A DNA stretch of 64,000 nt from Patiria miniata (Eukaryota > Echinodermata > Asteroidea > Valvatida > Asterinidae), in assembly GCF_015706575.1 (NCBI RefSeq), contig NW_024037056.1:2008109-2072108 (forward strand). Direction: 5' to 3'. Each line of letters begins with the position of its first letter. The first letter of the stretch is position 1. The notes beneath the pieces are model-generated. The model worked only from the letters and a program-made list of their open reading frames with translations, did no database searches and was not told the origin of the DNA. Positions 1 to 45,900 of the stretch are shown in pieces. The position numbers and the translations under genes were made by a program.

Positions 1-405
1 GCTTGCCCTATGAAGTTAGGAGACCATTTTAATTGCATTTTGAAAGCTCTTTATCTGCGCAGGTAACGCTTGCATAGGCGCGCGTTGTCACACACAAATT
101 GAAGGTATTAAAATGCATAGAAAAAGGACCGCGTAGCTTTAGGGGGTCTGACGATATATTAAAAGAAGAAAACAATTTCAATTGTTTTTAAACTAAATGG
201 TTTTCAATGACTGACCATTTTGAGGTCATGCACATATTTTGGGCGCGATCGGTCGATCGTGAGGCATATCAGGACCGATAGCACAGCGTGATTGACCGAT
301 CACGCACATTGGCTGATCGCGCCCAACATATATGTACAAAGTGTTATCATCTGCGTTTGTGTTCGGTGTACTTTTATCACAGCCAAATCGCAAACACAAA
401 AAACC
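1..405 (+). promoter_or_regulatory. Upstream/5' UTR region of ABCC5
   Basis: The region directly upstream of the chosen start contains an imperfect inverted repeat: GGGCGCGATC at about 241-250 matches GATCGCGCCC at about 316-325. This could fold in a 5' leader. No clear TATA box or initiator was identified. An ATG at 292 is in frame with the chosen start and could lengthen the protein. Confidence 0.35.
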
Positions 406-34196
<33,791 letters not shown>

Positions 34197-34259
34197 AATT
34201 GTCGGTCAAGTTTGTTGAATGATGTCTTGAACTCCGTCCTGTGCAAGAGCTATTTTTTA

Positions 34260-34450
34260 CAGGCTGGCTCGGGTGGGATTTGAACCCACCACCTCGTGTG
34301 TACTAGTGCAGACATGTTAACCACCGAGCATGCTGGGGTCGGCTGGATAGTCCGAAACTGATATAGAAATGGGTACTGCAACCAAAGTACTTATAAGATT
34401 GAATTTTGTGTCGGGGTGATGTAACTTCAGTGTCTGGTTTTGCCCTTAGC
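34260..34450 (-). mobile_element. tRNA-derived SINE
   Basis: On the - strand GCTCGGTGGTTAACATGTC (A-box side) and GGTTCAAATCCCACCC (B box) form a tRNA-like head. The + strand right part has GTCGGGGTGATGTAAC and GTTTTGCCCTTA, shared with other SINE copies. Confidence 0.6.
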
Positions 34451-34779
34451 TGATTTATTTTTAGCTGCGGGATAGCAGCTGAACGAATCAACATGTCTCC
34501 CCGTAAGTCCGTTAGTTAGTAACAAACATTGTCTTTGTCTATTGCTCCTACATACTTCGACAGATTTCAACCAAACTTTGTCAAAAGTATCAGCAGTCCA
34601 GCCCCAACATGTCACATGACCAAACTGGGGTCAAAGGTCATCATGGGGTCACTGGGGTCAAAAAACCTGATTTTTTTTTTTTTTACTCGAAACACTACTC
34701 CTTCCAGAAATTACATGGCACTGTCACGTGACTCATGCATGAACATGCATTCATTGGCCCCCAGCATCTCGGCTCAATT

Positions 34780-35160
34780 CGGGCGATTCACAATGCAGTG
34801 CGCCACCAAGAGTTTGCCATGGAGAGTCAACTTTTCAAGTTTACGGTCGACAAAATATGGCCCATTTGAATGAGTGTCGGTAGACACTTGAGCTAATTTG
34901 TTATAGATTGGGGCAAAGCGTTCCGTCGCCTTGCCAATAATCACCATATTGATACAAAGAAAAGAAATGGGCAAACATATACTCGAATCATACGCTTACG
35001 AAACTACTGACCGAAAAAAAAAACCGAACAATTTCAAATGTCCCGCGCTGCGAATTTGTCGACCATCTCCCACAATGCACTGGGAAAAATTAACACTCCC
35101 CGTGGCAAACTATTGGTGGCGCTCTGCATTGTGAATCACCCGAATTGGAGCTTGTTTAAA
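34780..35160. mobile_element. Inverted-repeat element, family D
   Basis: GGGCGATTCACAATGCAGTG at left is inverted as CATTGTGAATCACCCG at right (about 35128-35144). TTTGCCATGGAGAG and CATTTGAATGAGTG words match 7188-7440. Confidence 0.7.
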
Positions 35161-35204
35161 TACTGTATACGCAGTGTTGTCCCGAGTGATTGTGAGAAAA
35201 ATAA

Positions 35205-35300
35205 TCACAAACTGCTTGAGTGGGACTCGAACCACGACTAGTGCAAATGTCTTAACTGCTCGATCACCGAGCCAGCCATGGTCGGCTGGCTGGTTCGAGT
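35205..35300 (-). mobile_element. tRNA-derived SINE head
   Basis: On the - strand GGCTCGGTGATCGAGCAGTT (A box) and GTGGTTCGAGTCCCACTC (B box). Similar to 10597-10667. Confidence 0.55.
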
Positions 35301-36380
35301 CTAAAGTAGCAACCACTACTGCAGTAAGTATATCGTGTCTTATTATAAAACGACATCAGTGACGGGAAAAACCCAATATTATTATATACATCTTGCTGAT
35401 TCCGTCACAACATAAATAATTTTGAATGAATGAAAATGTGTCAAATGATACCCAGTTTAAATTTTGCACATGAATGTATTTTATGAATACTTAACAAAAA
35501 GTAAATTAAAAATAAACAGTTGTCTTTCGTTTTGTTTTTCAAGATGGAAACAACATTTGTGTTGAATGTGGATATGAATTTTATATATATCAATTTATAT
35601 ATGCATTTCTATAGAGATGTATAATCAAACGTTAAAATCAATGATGATATTTTTTCAGGAAGAAACTTGTACCTTCTGTGTGCTTTTTATTTATAGCAAC
35701 AAACTATTTTATTGCCATCAAGACTTTATTTTTACGTAAATTTGTGAAAATAACCGAAAGCATTTCATGGAAACAGGTAGTTTCAAGTAAACAGAAAAAC
35801 ATGGTCTTAAAAATAAATCAAGGCTTTATTATTAGGTAATTTTTTAAGACAACTAAGCATTTTATTGAAATGAGCAAATTTTCGCGCAGATGTTTTCAAT
35901 AAACTAATTTTTGGGTTCACAATTTGAACCCCAAAATCCTGATCCGAACAGTGTCTTCCTGAAGTGACATCACAGCAACAGTGCCCGCCCTCTGTTGTCG
36001 GGAAACGTGACCAGCTTAATTAGCTTTTTGTTTGTTATTTTGTAACTTATTTTAGGGCAGTACTTGTACTTCAGTTGTGGCAAGTCTTTCTTTGTTTAAA
36101 TTAAAGTCAAAGAGCAGAGTGTTCAATCTTACAAACAACTCGTGTAAAAAAAAAATACTTATTTATTGGTGACAAGGTATACGAGGCAGGTTTTGGTATT
36201 TTAGTTAGAATTTTCTTGGAGTATTCCAAGTGTTAAAAGTCGAAACGTTGATGATTTTCACTTGATTTTAAATATGATTTGTTCAACTTAAAATAGTGAA
36301 TTTTTGGTGTGTGTTTGTTTTAAAACTGTTGGAATGGGAAAAAGGCAATTTCTGGTAAATTTTCTGACTATATTGTATTA

Positions 36381-36386
36381 AATAAA
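36381..36386 (+). terminator. Candidate poly(A) signal for ABCC5
   Basis: AATAAA within TTAAATAAAAATGC, at the end of an AT-rich stretch and before repetitive DNA resumes at about 36490. Other weaker candidates exist upstream. Confidence 0.3.
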
Positions 36387-36489
36387 AATGCATTTGTAAC
36401 AGATGGTTTAATGATCCTCTCGATTTTCTTTAAGGCATTTTCAAGATTTCGAGGAAAGAATGTACTATACTATCCAGACGCCACTTTTT

Positions 36490-37700
36490 TGGTTTTGTAG
36501 AAAGTCTGTGGAGAGTCGAGTGCATTTTCAAAGTATTTTCTAACAAAATTGGAAATGTTTCTCAGTCCCAGATTCATGTCTTTTAAACATTTTTGCAATG
36601 ACTGACTGTCCTTGTAATTATGTAGTGATGAAAAAAGTGGCGTCAGAATGCGACATTCTTTCCGATTTGAACATTTTTTTCCTTATGTGTTGTGCTCAGT
36701 ATTTTTCATGCCGTTAATCTGTATTTTGTTATGAAGAAAAAAAAATCGTACACTAAGAAATTTACATTTTGTGCGATTTATAAAGGATAATTTATGGAGC
36801 CCAACTCGAAGCACGAAGTCGTTTTTGATTGGTTGTGGCTACTCTGTCGACCGATACATTAAGTCCCTCCCCTTTAGGTGTCTCGACCAATCACAGACGT
36901 GATATTGATTAAATGTCCGGTATGTGCGCAAAAACATTCCGACATTTGTGCACACGTTCGTACGTTCGTGTGCGTATAACGCCCGTAGCTGAACATGTAG
37001 CATTCATACTACAAGATATATTAATATCTATCAAAATGAAAACTGTCAAGCGCAGGTAGAATGTATATTTAAGAAGTTGTAGCCTGCGGCAAGTTGTATC
37101 CTGAATTCTTTAAAACCCCAAAGTCGAGTGCGTGTTTACATAGCGCTGGAGGGACGCAGTCCAACCGAAAAATATGACGTCTATGCATAATAATTTTAAG
37201 TACTGACCCTCGAGCGCCGCTCAATAATATTCAATGACGTCACGGGTTGATTTGGCGTACCATGCCCCCTTTTTTATAACATTTTATAAACTGCTCACAG
37301 ACCCACCGGAGAAATTACTACATGTATTACTAAACATTTTTAGCATGAGGTGATTGCAAGAGAGTGTTTAAAATTGTGTTTACTCGCTACACACATTTGT
37401 GTGGGCCGGGCAAATATCTACACAGAAGAAATTACTACTTTTTTTTAGTCCCAATGTCTAAAATTATTGAAAACTTGGTCCCATGGTCAATTTGACCTCT
37501 CTTGGAAAATTACTCATAACTCTGTCAAAAATTATCAGATTTGGAAGTTTGATGTCTCATTTTAAAGTGGAAAGGCGTATCTTTCAAACCATAACTTTAT
37601 AATCTATGTTAGTTACACTACGTCTGGCATTCCGTAATATTTTGTTTGCATATTTTTTTTTGATACACACCCTTACAATGGGAGAATAGATAGTAAGCTC
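36490..37700. other. Intergenic repeats
   Basis: 36490-36665 is an interspersed repeat also present at 640-800 and 40780-40910 (CCCAGATTCATGTCTTTT). Nothing else is recognised. Confidence 0.4.
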
Positions 37701-37709
37701 CGCCCACTG

Positions 37710-37855
37710 CGCACGTGTTCACGAACACGTGCGCAAGCCAAACCATACGCACGTGCACCATAATAGGGACATTGAGATGAGTGACGTGCACGCACGTCAA
37801 CAAATATGTGATTGGTCAAAGCGTCAGGGGCGGGGCTTGGGGCGGGGCTTGATTG
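37710..37855 (+). promoter_or_regulatory. E-box palindrome and GC boxes
   Basis: CACGTG at 37712, 37726 and 37750, the first two inside a palindrome GCGCACGTGTTC-AC-GAACACGTGCGC (one or two mismatches at the centre). GGGGCGGGGC follows twice (about 37828-37850). This could be an enhancer or promoter, or part of a repeat. Confidence 0.4.
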
Positions 37856-38579
37856 ATCGAGGCTATACCCCATGCTTTAGAAATTGATTTTTCTTTTTTA
37901 GCCACGAATTTTCAGTTGTGTTGCTTTAACGAAATACTACTTCGTTGCGATTTTGGGCGTCTGCAGCCCTCTGATAAAGGGCTTTCGATTTGTGCACAAA
38001 ATGACACGCCCTGCGAGAGGCGAATTGTCTGGCGGGCATAATTTGTGAAGAAATAATTCAATAACTAAATATCGATGATTTTTTTTTTGGTTCAATGTCC
38101 CATTCAAAAGTGAATAACATTTATATTGCTAGGAAAACAGCAAGTGAAAAAAACCATCTGTTTTTTCGAGGTGCAACTCGAAATATGGGGATTTTATCTC
38201 AAGTTAAACTGTGTTAGTCGGTTAAAACAGGGAAATCTAAGGGGAAATCTGAAAAAAATAAACTTAGTAGTATTTTCGTTAACACAAACAAACAAATTTA
38301 AAATTCGTTAACCACGTTTGTACAGCATCAAAGCATGCAGGCAAAAGTAAAAGATTTATATTGTGTATATATTTCTTAATAATTGTGTATGAATATGCAT
38401 GTGACCTCGATTGCCGCAACTGAGGCAGCATGGGCTGTGATTTTGATCGAAAGCAAGTTTTGAAAAGCAAGTTTAGTTGCTTACTTGCTTCAAATATTTC
38501 TTATAATTGTAATTTTATCATAAATTTGTATTGTTACTCAGCCTGTAATTGGCGGCTATTTGCTGTATGTTAAGTTGGC

Positions 38580-38625
38580 TGGGGAACTAAATAAATATAT
38601 AAATAAATAAATAAATAAATAAAAA
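38580..38625. repeat. AAAT microsatellite
   Basis: About ten units of AAAT, partly interrupted. Confidence 0.85.
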
Positions 38626-38869
38626 AGAGATTTTAAGTGATAATATAAGAAGAATGTTGGGCGAATTATTTTTCAAGGATGAAATAAATCATGTTTGTTT
38701 GAAAATATTTAATTGAGTCGAAATATGTCTTTTATATGTTTTTTAGCTTTAATTCCCCCCTTTTGCAACCACAATTAATAAGGCAGCCAGTGTTCCAGTG
38801 TTTACGGGTAACTTTGCCAGTGCGTTCGGGTACATGGGTGATGTAATTATACTTGCACTGTTTCCCCTC

Positions 38870-39270
38870 CCCCCCCCCCCTCTCCGTCCTACCTCGGCCG
38901 CCGTGCTAATGGCTAATAAGATTAAAATCGCTATGATGTAAGTCAAAAACCGCTGAACCGTAAGTCCAAACTAACACGTGCGCGTTGCTCTCTGAAAAAA
39001 CGTGGCAAATTAGCACGCGCCGTGCGGTAACGTAGGCCTAAAGCTCCCAGGTGAATCAGAATGACAATCGCCCGTAAAATCACCCCTGGGAAATTATTGC
39101 GCGATTTAAATCTCTGCCTTGAACAAAATATAACAAGTGATGACAAAGGTGCACGTGTTATCTGGTCACGTGCAGAGAGAAACGGGAGATGTTTATCCCC
39201 CCCCCCCCACACCCACACATCCACCCTTACATAGGCAAATGAGTGGGGTACTTATTTTGTTCACGTGTAC
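38870..39270 (+). promoter_or_regulatory. E-box group upstream of tim
   Basis: CACGTG at 38975, 39152, 39167 and 39262. The middle pair is spaced 15 bp start to start (GCACGTGTTATCTGGTCACG). A poly-C run is at about 39200. Confidence 0.35.
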
Positions 39271-40019
39271 TAAAATTTTGCAATGTCGCACACTAAATTT
39301 TAAAATGCTCTTATTTTAACCAAAATTAATTTCCTGGGCTGAAATTCGGACTTATTAATATCCCTTTTCTAAAACTCTTCCATTTGCGACCGATCAACCC
39401 ACCTTGGAAATTCCTAGTTTTTGAGTAAAATCCGTATATATATTTCGTGAAAATTTATGGGGTACCAAAACGGTACCCTGCAAGTCGGTGGGCATTCCTT
39501 TCGGGGTACCTCCCATTGTTCCGGTACTCGCACAGTACACACACAATGCGCGAAAACTCCTCCTTAAGACCGGGCGGGGAGGAATAAGAAAGTAAACTTA
39601 ACAAATTAATAGTGTCGCTTCTCGAACAAAAATAATAAGGTTTCGTCAAATTGCAACGAGTTCAAGTTCCGGGTGAATTGAATTGCTAACTTCTGTCGGC
39701 TGGTTTTTGTCTTTTTTAGGTCTATATGTTTTTTCCGCAAAATTGTTCGCCCCATTGAGAATGAGAATTGAAGCGAACGATCAGTGCAGTTTGCATTAGA
39801 TGTGACTGTCATCTCAAATACATTGCATCTCGAATTTACATTCTCAAATTTACTACGGAGCCTGGGACGTCTTGGATGACATGAATGATTTTGTTCTCAT
39901 GAATAAATCGATGCTTCCGGCCATGAATGCAGCCTGGAGGCGAATATTTTATTTACACAATAGTATAGTACGGAGCACGTCAACCTGCAGTACAGTGCTC
40001 TCAAATATCTACGGCTGTT

Positions 40020-40100
40020 TGGTGCGAGTTCTTTGCAACATACACGTGCAGGAGAAACACGTGTACAATGTTGTCACGCGAAAGATCAGCAGTGGCTACG
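40020..40100 (+). promoter_or_regulatory. Tandem CACGTG pair, candidate clock-controlled tim promoter
   Basis: CACGTG at 40043 and 40058, again 15 bp apart (ACACGTGCAGGAGAAACACG). It lies about 650 bp upstream of a possible 5' UTR donor. CLOCK-BMAL (CLK-CYC) dimers bind such sites in tim and per promoters of other animals. The link here is inference. Confidence 0.4.
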
Positions 40101-40399
40101 GATGCTTCTAACAGCCAAAACAGAGGACCACCAGCACGGCAACTAAAGCATGCTGTTGTGCAAAAAGGGGTTCGTTTTGCTCGTTGTTGTTTTTTAATGA
40201 ATACATTATTCATACCGGGATTGATTTTGATACTGTACACAGGATATTTTCCAGAAAGACGTTTGAATCGAAAAGGGCGATATAAAATATATGTGGTTTT
40301 TCAGGAGCACCGTACTCCAATTCTTTTTCGTCAAATGCCAATTTATGCAACACACGAACCTTCAATGTCAATGCTCTGAATCTTCGTGGTGAAAACGAT

Positions 40400-40712
40400 G
40401 TCAATAAAATCATATTTGCAAGTGTCCTGAATTCATCAGAAGAGGAGGCTTACGACCAAGACGTTTCACTCGTACCTGCGGTCTCGTCTTGTGGAATAGG
40501 AATCCTCGCAAGAAGTATTTTGTGGAGAATTTAGTCAGAAACATTTTATTGGTTGCCGTCAAACTCAAATCAACAACTGAGCTGACGCTGTTTGACTGAT
40601 TTACCTAGGCAAAACTTGATCGTGAAATGGAAAATGTTCGCAATCAGTGTGGCGATCATGCTTGTTTTGGGGAATAGGATGTGAATTTTCTACAAAAGCA
40701 CCAAAGAATTTG
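40400..40712 (+). other. tim: Possible 5' UTR exon of tim
   Basis: The sequence ends at a strong donor, AATTTG|GTAAGTATTT (GT at 40713). The tim start codon at 42851 is preceded by a pyrimidine tract and AG (42838 or 42842), so a splice from here is plausible. The left edge is unknown. Confidence 0.3.
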
Positions 40713-41275
40713 GTAAGTATTTAGATATGTAACTGTTTATAAACTTCAGACGTCACTTCTTTCTTTGGTTGTTTCGTTGGTTGTGTAAAAAGTCGGAGAG
40801 CCAATTGCATTTTCAAAGTATTTTCTAATTCATTGGATATGTTTCTCTGTCCCAGATTCATCATGTTCATGTCTTTTCCTATTTGTCTAATGAAACCTTC
40901 ATTTTACCCCTAGAACTATGGGGCTCTGCGCAGTGAATTTTTGGGGTTATTTTCAGTGGTTTTTAACCATTTTTATTCACCATGTTCACAATATTCAGTC
41001 ATGTCAGTGGTTTTATTTAAAAGATTTTTATTTTTTCCATAAAGTTTTTTTAAGTTTTGGTATAATGTTTTCAATTTATTATACATTGTTGTTCTTAATG
41101 TTGTGAAATGTTGTGAAACAATCATTGAATTGAATTTTAAAACAAAGTGATATAGTGTGCCAGAGGTCAAAGATTCACTGCCTAAAACAGAATTTCTGCA
41201 GTCTTTTTGGATGAACCTTACAAACCGTAGGGGAAAAAAGGTACAGCGCTCCAGTTACTGGTACTGGGTCTTAAA

Positions 41276-41762
41276 AAGGGAAAATACAACATTTGCAAAC
41301 ATCAAAAATGATCAAACTACCACGAAATATATCTTACTGGATTGTAGGGAATGACAGTCTAAAGCATCCTGTAGTAAAGTTGTGGCTCCTGGTGTGCTGA
41401 CATTTTCAAGAAAAACCGTATTTAAACTGGCTTTTTTTTTCAAAAAAGTGCTCCTAATTTTTCATATTTAGTTCGTCTGCATTTTCTTTGTAATTGATTA
41501 CAGACCTGTGAAGACTACAAGCCTGCTAGACTGATTCTCTGATCTTACAAGTCCCCAAAGTCTATAAATTGCTCCGTTTCATCTTAAGTGGGGTCAGGGA
41601 ACCACACTACTAGAACATGATTGGTATCTTGGTTTTTCCAGCATCTACGAACCCAAAACGTGAAACAAGTCAGTATAACAATATTTGCTATAACATACTA
41701 ATCCTCCCAATCCATTTATTTCTGAAAATTGCAGCAAAAGCAAATGTTGTACATTCCCTTTA
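41276..41762. mobile_element. MITE family A, copy 3
   Basis: AAAGGGAAAATACAACATTT at left and ATGTTGTACATTCCCTTTAA at right are inverted. The core CTAGACTGATTCTCTG and GGGTCAGGGAACCACACTAC is a worn palindrome. Confidence 0.7.
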
Positions 41763-42119
41763 ATTACAGCTACCCGACAAAGCAACATGTATGTACCGCA
41801 AATTGAACTGTCAGTCAAATATTTTACTTGCAGAGAGACACATTCCAAGCAAAAAAGACGCAGTATTTCATCTCGCTTTCAGCAGCATCGTTAATTCTTA
41901 AGAGGAGGCTACAAAAATAGGTACAACTGGTTTAATAATTCTAACATTTGTAGTGGTGGGAAAAATTGGAGATTTCAAAATCGGGGTATAAATCCTATTT
42001 TTTTACAAACCGAAATATGGTTTTCCTATTTTTACCAGAAGTTCCCATTTAGTTCACTGTCAAGCCAACAAAAATGAACAAAGTGAGATGCCACATAGAA
42101 TGCTGTGCACAATGATTGT

Positions 42120-42611
42120 GTACAGGGTGAGTAAAAAAAAACGAAACCCAAATGTCGGGACCATTGTTTCAGGGAAGTTCTGCATGTAGCATTTTCAAAA
42201 TCTAGGATGTGAAAGCCCAATTCATTAGCTTTCCTTTAGTACAAGAATCATTCAAATCACTTATGTACTTTTCAAGTTACGGAATTTTAAACACACCCAC
42301 CGTTTTAAGGTTCTGTCCACGGATCACAAAAAAGTTCAGTGTTCTTTCAGCAAAATGAAAACAATTCACACACATCCCCATGTGATTTGTTTCGTTTTGT
42401 TGAAAGAACTCTGAACTTTTTTGTGATCCGTTGACAGAACCTTTAAACGGCGGTTGTGTTTAAAATTCAGTAACTGGAAAAAAGTACATAAGTGATTTGA
42501 ATGATTTTTGTACTAAAAAACAGCTTATTTTGAAAATGCTACACATGCAGAACTTCCCTAAAACAATGGTCCCAACATTTGGGTTTCGTTTTTTTTTTTA
42601 CTCGCCCTGTA
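42120..42611. mobile_element. Long foldback element with TACAGGG ends
   Basis: TGTACAGGGTGAGTAAAAAA at left, TTTACTCGCCCTGTA at right. Arms of about 230 bp are complementary (for example GAACTTTTTTGTGATCCG against CGGATCACAAAAAAGTTC). Non-coding. It lies in the presumed 5' UTR intron of tim. Confidence 0.88.
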
Positions 42612-42850
42612 TTGGCCCTGATGCAGTCCAACTAGTCATGTAAGCAATTTTTTTTTACATTGCAATTTTATTTTGTGTATGGAATTTCAGTTTAAAGTGT
42701 TTTAATTCAAGTAAAATACTTCACGGTACAAATTAAATATTCTGACATTATTACTAGGCTCTTTCCACGTTCACAAATATTCAATGTTTGCAACATAAAG
42801 AGTTGATTGGGATTATTTTTTTCCCGTTTTGCCTAAAGTAAGCTGTCAAT

Positions 42851-42950
42851 ATGGAGATGCTAATCATGGCATCTGGAGGCCTGAACTCCATCGCCTCAAG
42901 CCTGGGGCACATGGAAGGCGACGCTTACATCATCTCCGAATACTGCGAAG
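42851..42950 (+). CDS. tim: tim exon 1 (first coding)
   Basis: Residues 1-34. The Met at 42851 gives MEMLIMASGGLNSIASSLGH, colinear with the d-TIM start (MDWLLATPQLYSAFSSLG). The donor is GAAG|GTGAGT, phase 1. Confidence 0.9.
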
Positions 42951-45900
42951 GTGAGTAGAAAGTCAGCCGTGAGTCTGTTGAACAAGTAAATCTATGTTTT
43001 AAACTTTTTTTCACAAGGTTTTGAATGTTAGTTTTGTGGTTTTGGAGATTTTGGGCCTTGCATGGCGCAGGGTAGGCTTGGCTTGGACGATTCCAAAATT
43101 GTTGGCATTGATTCTGATTTCAAATCAGGAGTCACGATTCTGTTAGGAATCAAATCCACTTCGCTGTTATGGTTTGATACGCGATAACCCGCCGCCGCAA
43201 GAGGGCATTATCACGGGCAACCAATGTCATCCACGAACCGTTAGTAACAACGTCTAGGCCAAGTCCTAAAATCTCCCCCTGAAAATTAGGGAAACTAGTG
43301 CGCATGCGCGACTTCTGCAGGCAATTACGGTCCATTTTCAGCCCCACACATACTACACACAACAAAAGAGCTGACCAGTGAAATTGCACAAAAGTCTTGC
43401 TGCATCTTTTACATAATTACTGGAAGAAATTTGCGAGTTTGCTTCGGAAGTACTATGAATTATTTTGAATGCCCGCTGCATATATTAGGCCAAACAGGTG
43501 CGCGCGGCCGCGCGCATTACACAACCAATACGAATTGGCCGAGACATTGTTACTGAGGGTTCGTGGATGATACTGGTTGGTCGTGATAACGCCCTTTCGC
43601 AGCGGTGGGTTTTCGCGGCGGCGGGTTATCGCGTATCAAACCTTAACGTTTAGCCCCTAGACTATAAAATTAACCCCAAAAGGATGTCAAATAGTTTTCA
43701 TACATTTAAGAGGAGTAGAAAGTTGCACAAAATGTGCCCCTCAGAAAAATGTGTTCCGTGCAACTAGCAAAATTTGTACACAATTTGTTCTGTACCTCTG
43801 TGATTCCCAGGTCTTATAATTCACGTGGTCATGAAAGTCATTAAAATTGTAAATTTGGGATTTTTTTATGCTGCAGTGATTGCCGTGATTATGTCGGATA
43901 AAGAGCCCCTGTCCTATTTGCATTGTAACCATGGCAATGGGAACTCTCACAATGCCCCAGGCACTTTGAGTCTAGTGCAGTGAAATGGTAATTTTGATCC
44001 ACTTACATAGTTACCATAGTGACAGGAAAAGGCCGTGTGTTTGCCTCATTTTTTAAAATGGAAATTTATGCTGCCGTATACAGTTGCCACGGAAACAGGA
44101 ATTAATTGGCCGGAACTTCGCCATCGTTTTTTTTTTTTATGTCAACAGGATTTGATGTATTCATGAAAAACATTCGCTGCTTATACAAACCAAATAGTCA
44201 GAAAAGTGATGTCTACAAAGGAAACAAACAACCCAATCATCACAATTTAAAACAGAAATCCCCTGAACTGAGAAGCACGTGCCTTATATGACATCACAGC
44301 AACAGCGCCCTCAGTTGCGAAAAGAAAAGCACAGAAGATTTTAAATGAATTAAAAAGGTATACTCTGTGACTAATAAGAGATTCTTTTTTGATTTTCAAA
44401 CAGAAAGGATGACTTGTAGTTTTCATGCCTTTCAACAGAATGTTTTTTTTGCAGAAAAAAATATTGTAGTGTAAAATTCATGTCATGGATGTGCCCCGTT
44501 AATTCCTTCAGATGTTCTCGAAGAGATGCTGGACAATCTCAAGCTGGAGAACAAAGTGACCCGGCCGGTGCGCGTCAACATCGCCAACTCCAAGGTCTTA
44601 GAAGCGGTAAGATTTGATTGAAAGATTGAAATGCTACAATCCCGGCCAAAAGGTTGGGACACTTCCTGAGCCTGCCACGGTCACTCGCTCCCCCGCTCCC
44701 CCGGTCAATGTTGTTCTCTCCAGCTGATGGAGCACACACCGCGCAATGAGAGACAACATTGAACGGGGGCCGGGGGTTGGGGGCCCAGCGAGATTTGGCC
44801 AGGATTGTAGCTTCAAAACTAATTCTAATTTGTTTTTGACAAAAACGTTGTTTGGTCAAGAGAATGAAAATGATGTTTTGAAATATCTTGCAAGAAAGTG
44901 TTATAAAAAATTCCTTATTTAAATGCATTTAACTCATTTGTAAAACCTGTTAGATTGATTTTGCAGATAAATATAAAGAAAATCCCCAAAAATATTTTTT
45001 TAAATGCCATTTAATCACTAAAAGAAATATTCCATTTTTGGGGTTCATATTTTTGAAATGTTTGTCAATCTTTATATTTTCTAGGATTTATTGCCTATAC
45101 TCTCTGCTGCAAAGGACAACGTCGAAGCATTCCAAGCCATTGTTAGGTAAGAGTTGCAATTTATATTTGAATTTTGTTTTCTTCTTCACATGTTAGTTTC
45201 TTAGGCAAAAAAAAAAAGGGCGCCAAACTCACTGGTTTGACTGGAATCCTGCTGCTGCACAATTGTAACATGTTTTTAGATGGGGTTACAATCGAGTAAG
45301 CTTTAGGTGGCCTCTCTGGGCTCTCTGGGCTCCCATATATATTTTATATATAATATATTTTGCACTAAATTTAGTCGGGCACCATTAGCAGACGGTGTTG
45401 GAATTTCGCAATTGTGCGTGTGGAAGCCAGACTGAGGGAGCAATGGTCGTGTATCTGGAACCTGTAAACGCTTTTTAGTTAGCGCAATATGTAAGGTAAC
45501 AGACTAATGACCAGCCTGGCAGCTCATGCACGATGTCAATGTCGCTGTACGGTCTAACGTTATTACCGTTTTCCCTGATTCTTGCAAATTTCCCGAAGGT
45601 TGGTTGTGTCGGTCGAGATCGTAATTGCTTTACTTTAGGTCACCTCAAGCTCCACTCTGAAGGATATTTTTGAGAGTTTTAAGGGGATCGAGGCGTCATC
45701 TGCAACACCAGCCGACATACAAAGAAAAAAAAAGGAGGGGCAATAAAAAAAAAAACTGCGTTGCCGCCCCACTTTTGGGCCAAGCTCCACACCAGAAACC
45801 GGAGACTTTTTTTCAGCCTTGTTATAATGCACGCAGTCAGTTTATTGGAAAAAATTATCCATTTTGTCTAGGTTATTGGTGAACCTTTCCATGCCGTTGG

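Larger units (their letters stand above)
34197..36440 (+). other. ABCC5 3' UTR and downstream region
   Basis: SINE debris occupies 34260-35300. From about 35360 the sequence is unique-looking and AT-rich (for example AAAAATAAACAG near 35507), as expected for a long 3' UTR. 35920-36010 resembles 18480-18540 and 44280-44320 (GACATCACAGCAACAG). The UTR end is not certain. Confidence 0.4.

Noticed and set aside
292..405. An upstream in-frame ATG as the ABCC5 start
   Set aside because: The extra 38 residues look like translated leader (Cys- and Val-rich, overlapping an inverted repeat). The ATG at 406 has the better context. It remains possible.
39872..40379. Open frames just upstream of tim as separate genes
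   Set aside because: No domain, no splice support, and they overlap the E-box pair and the likely tim leader.
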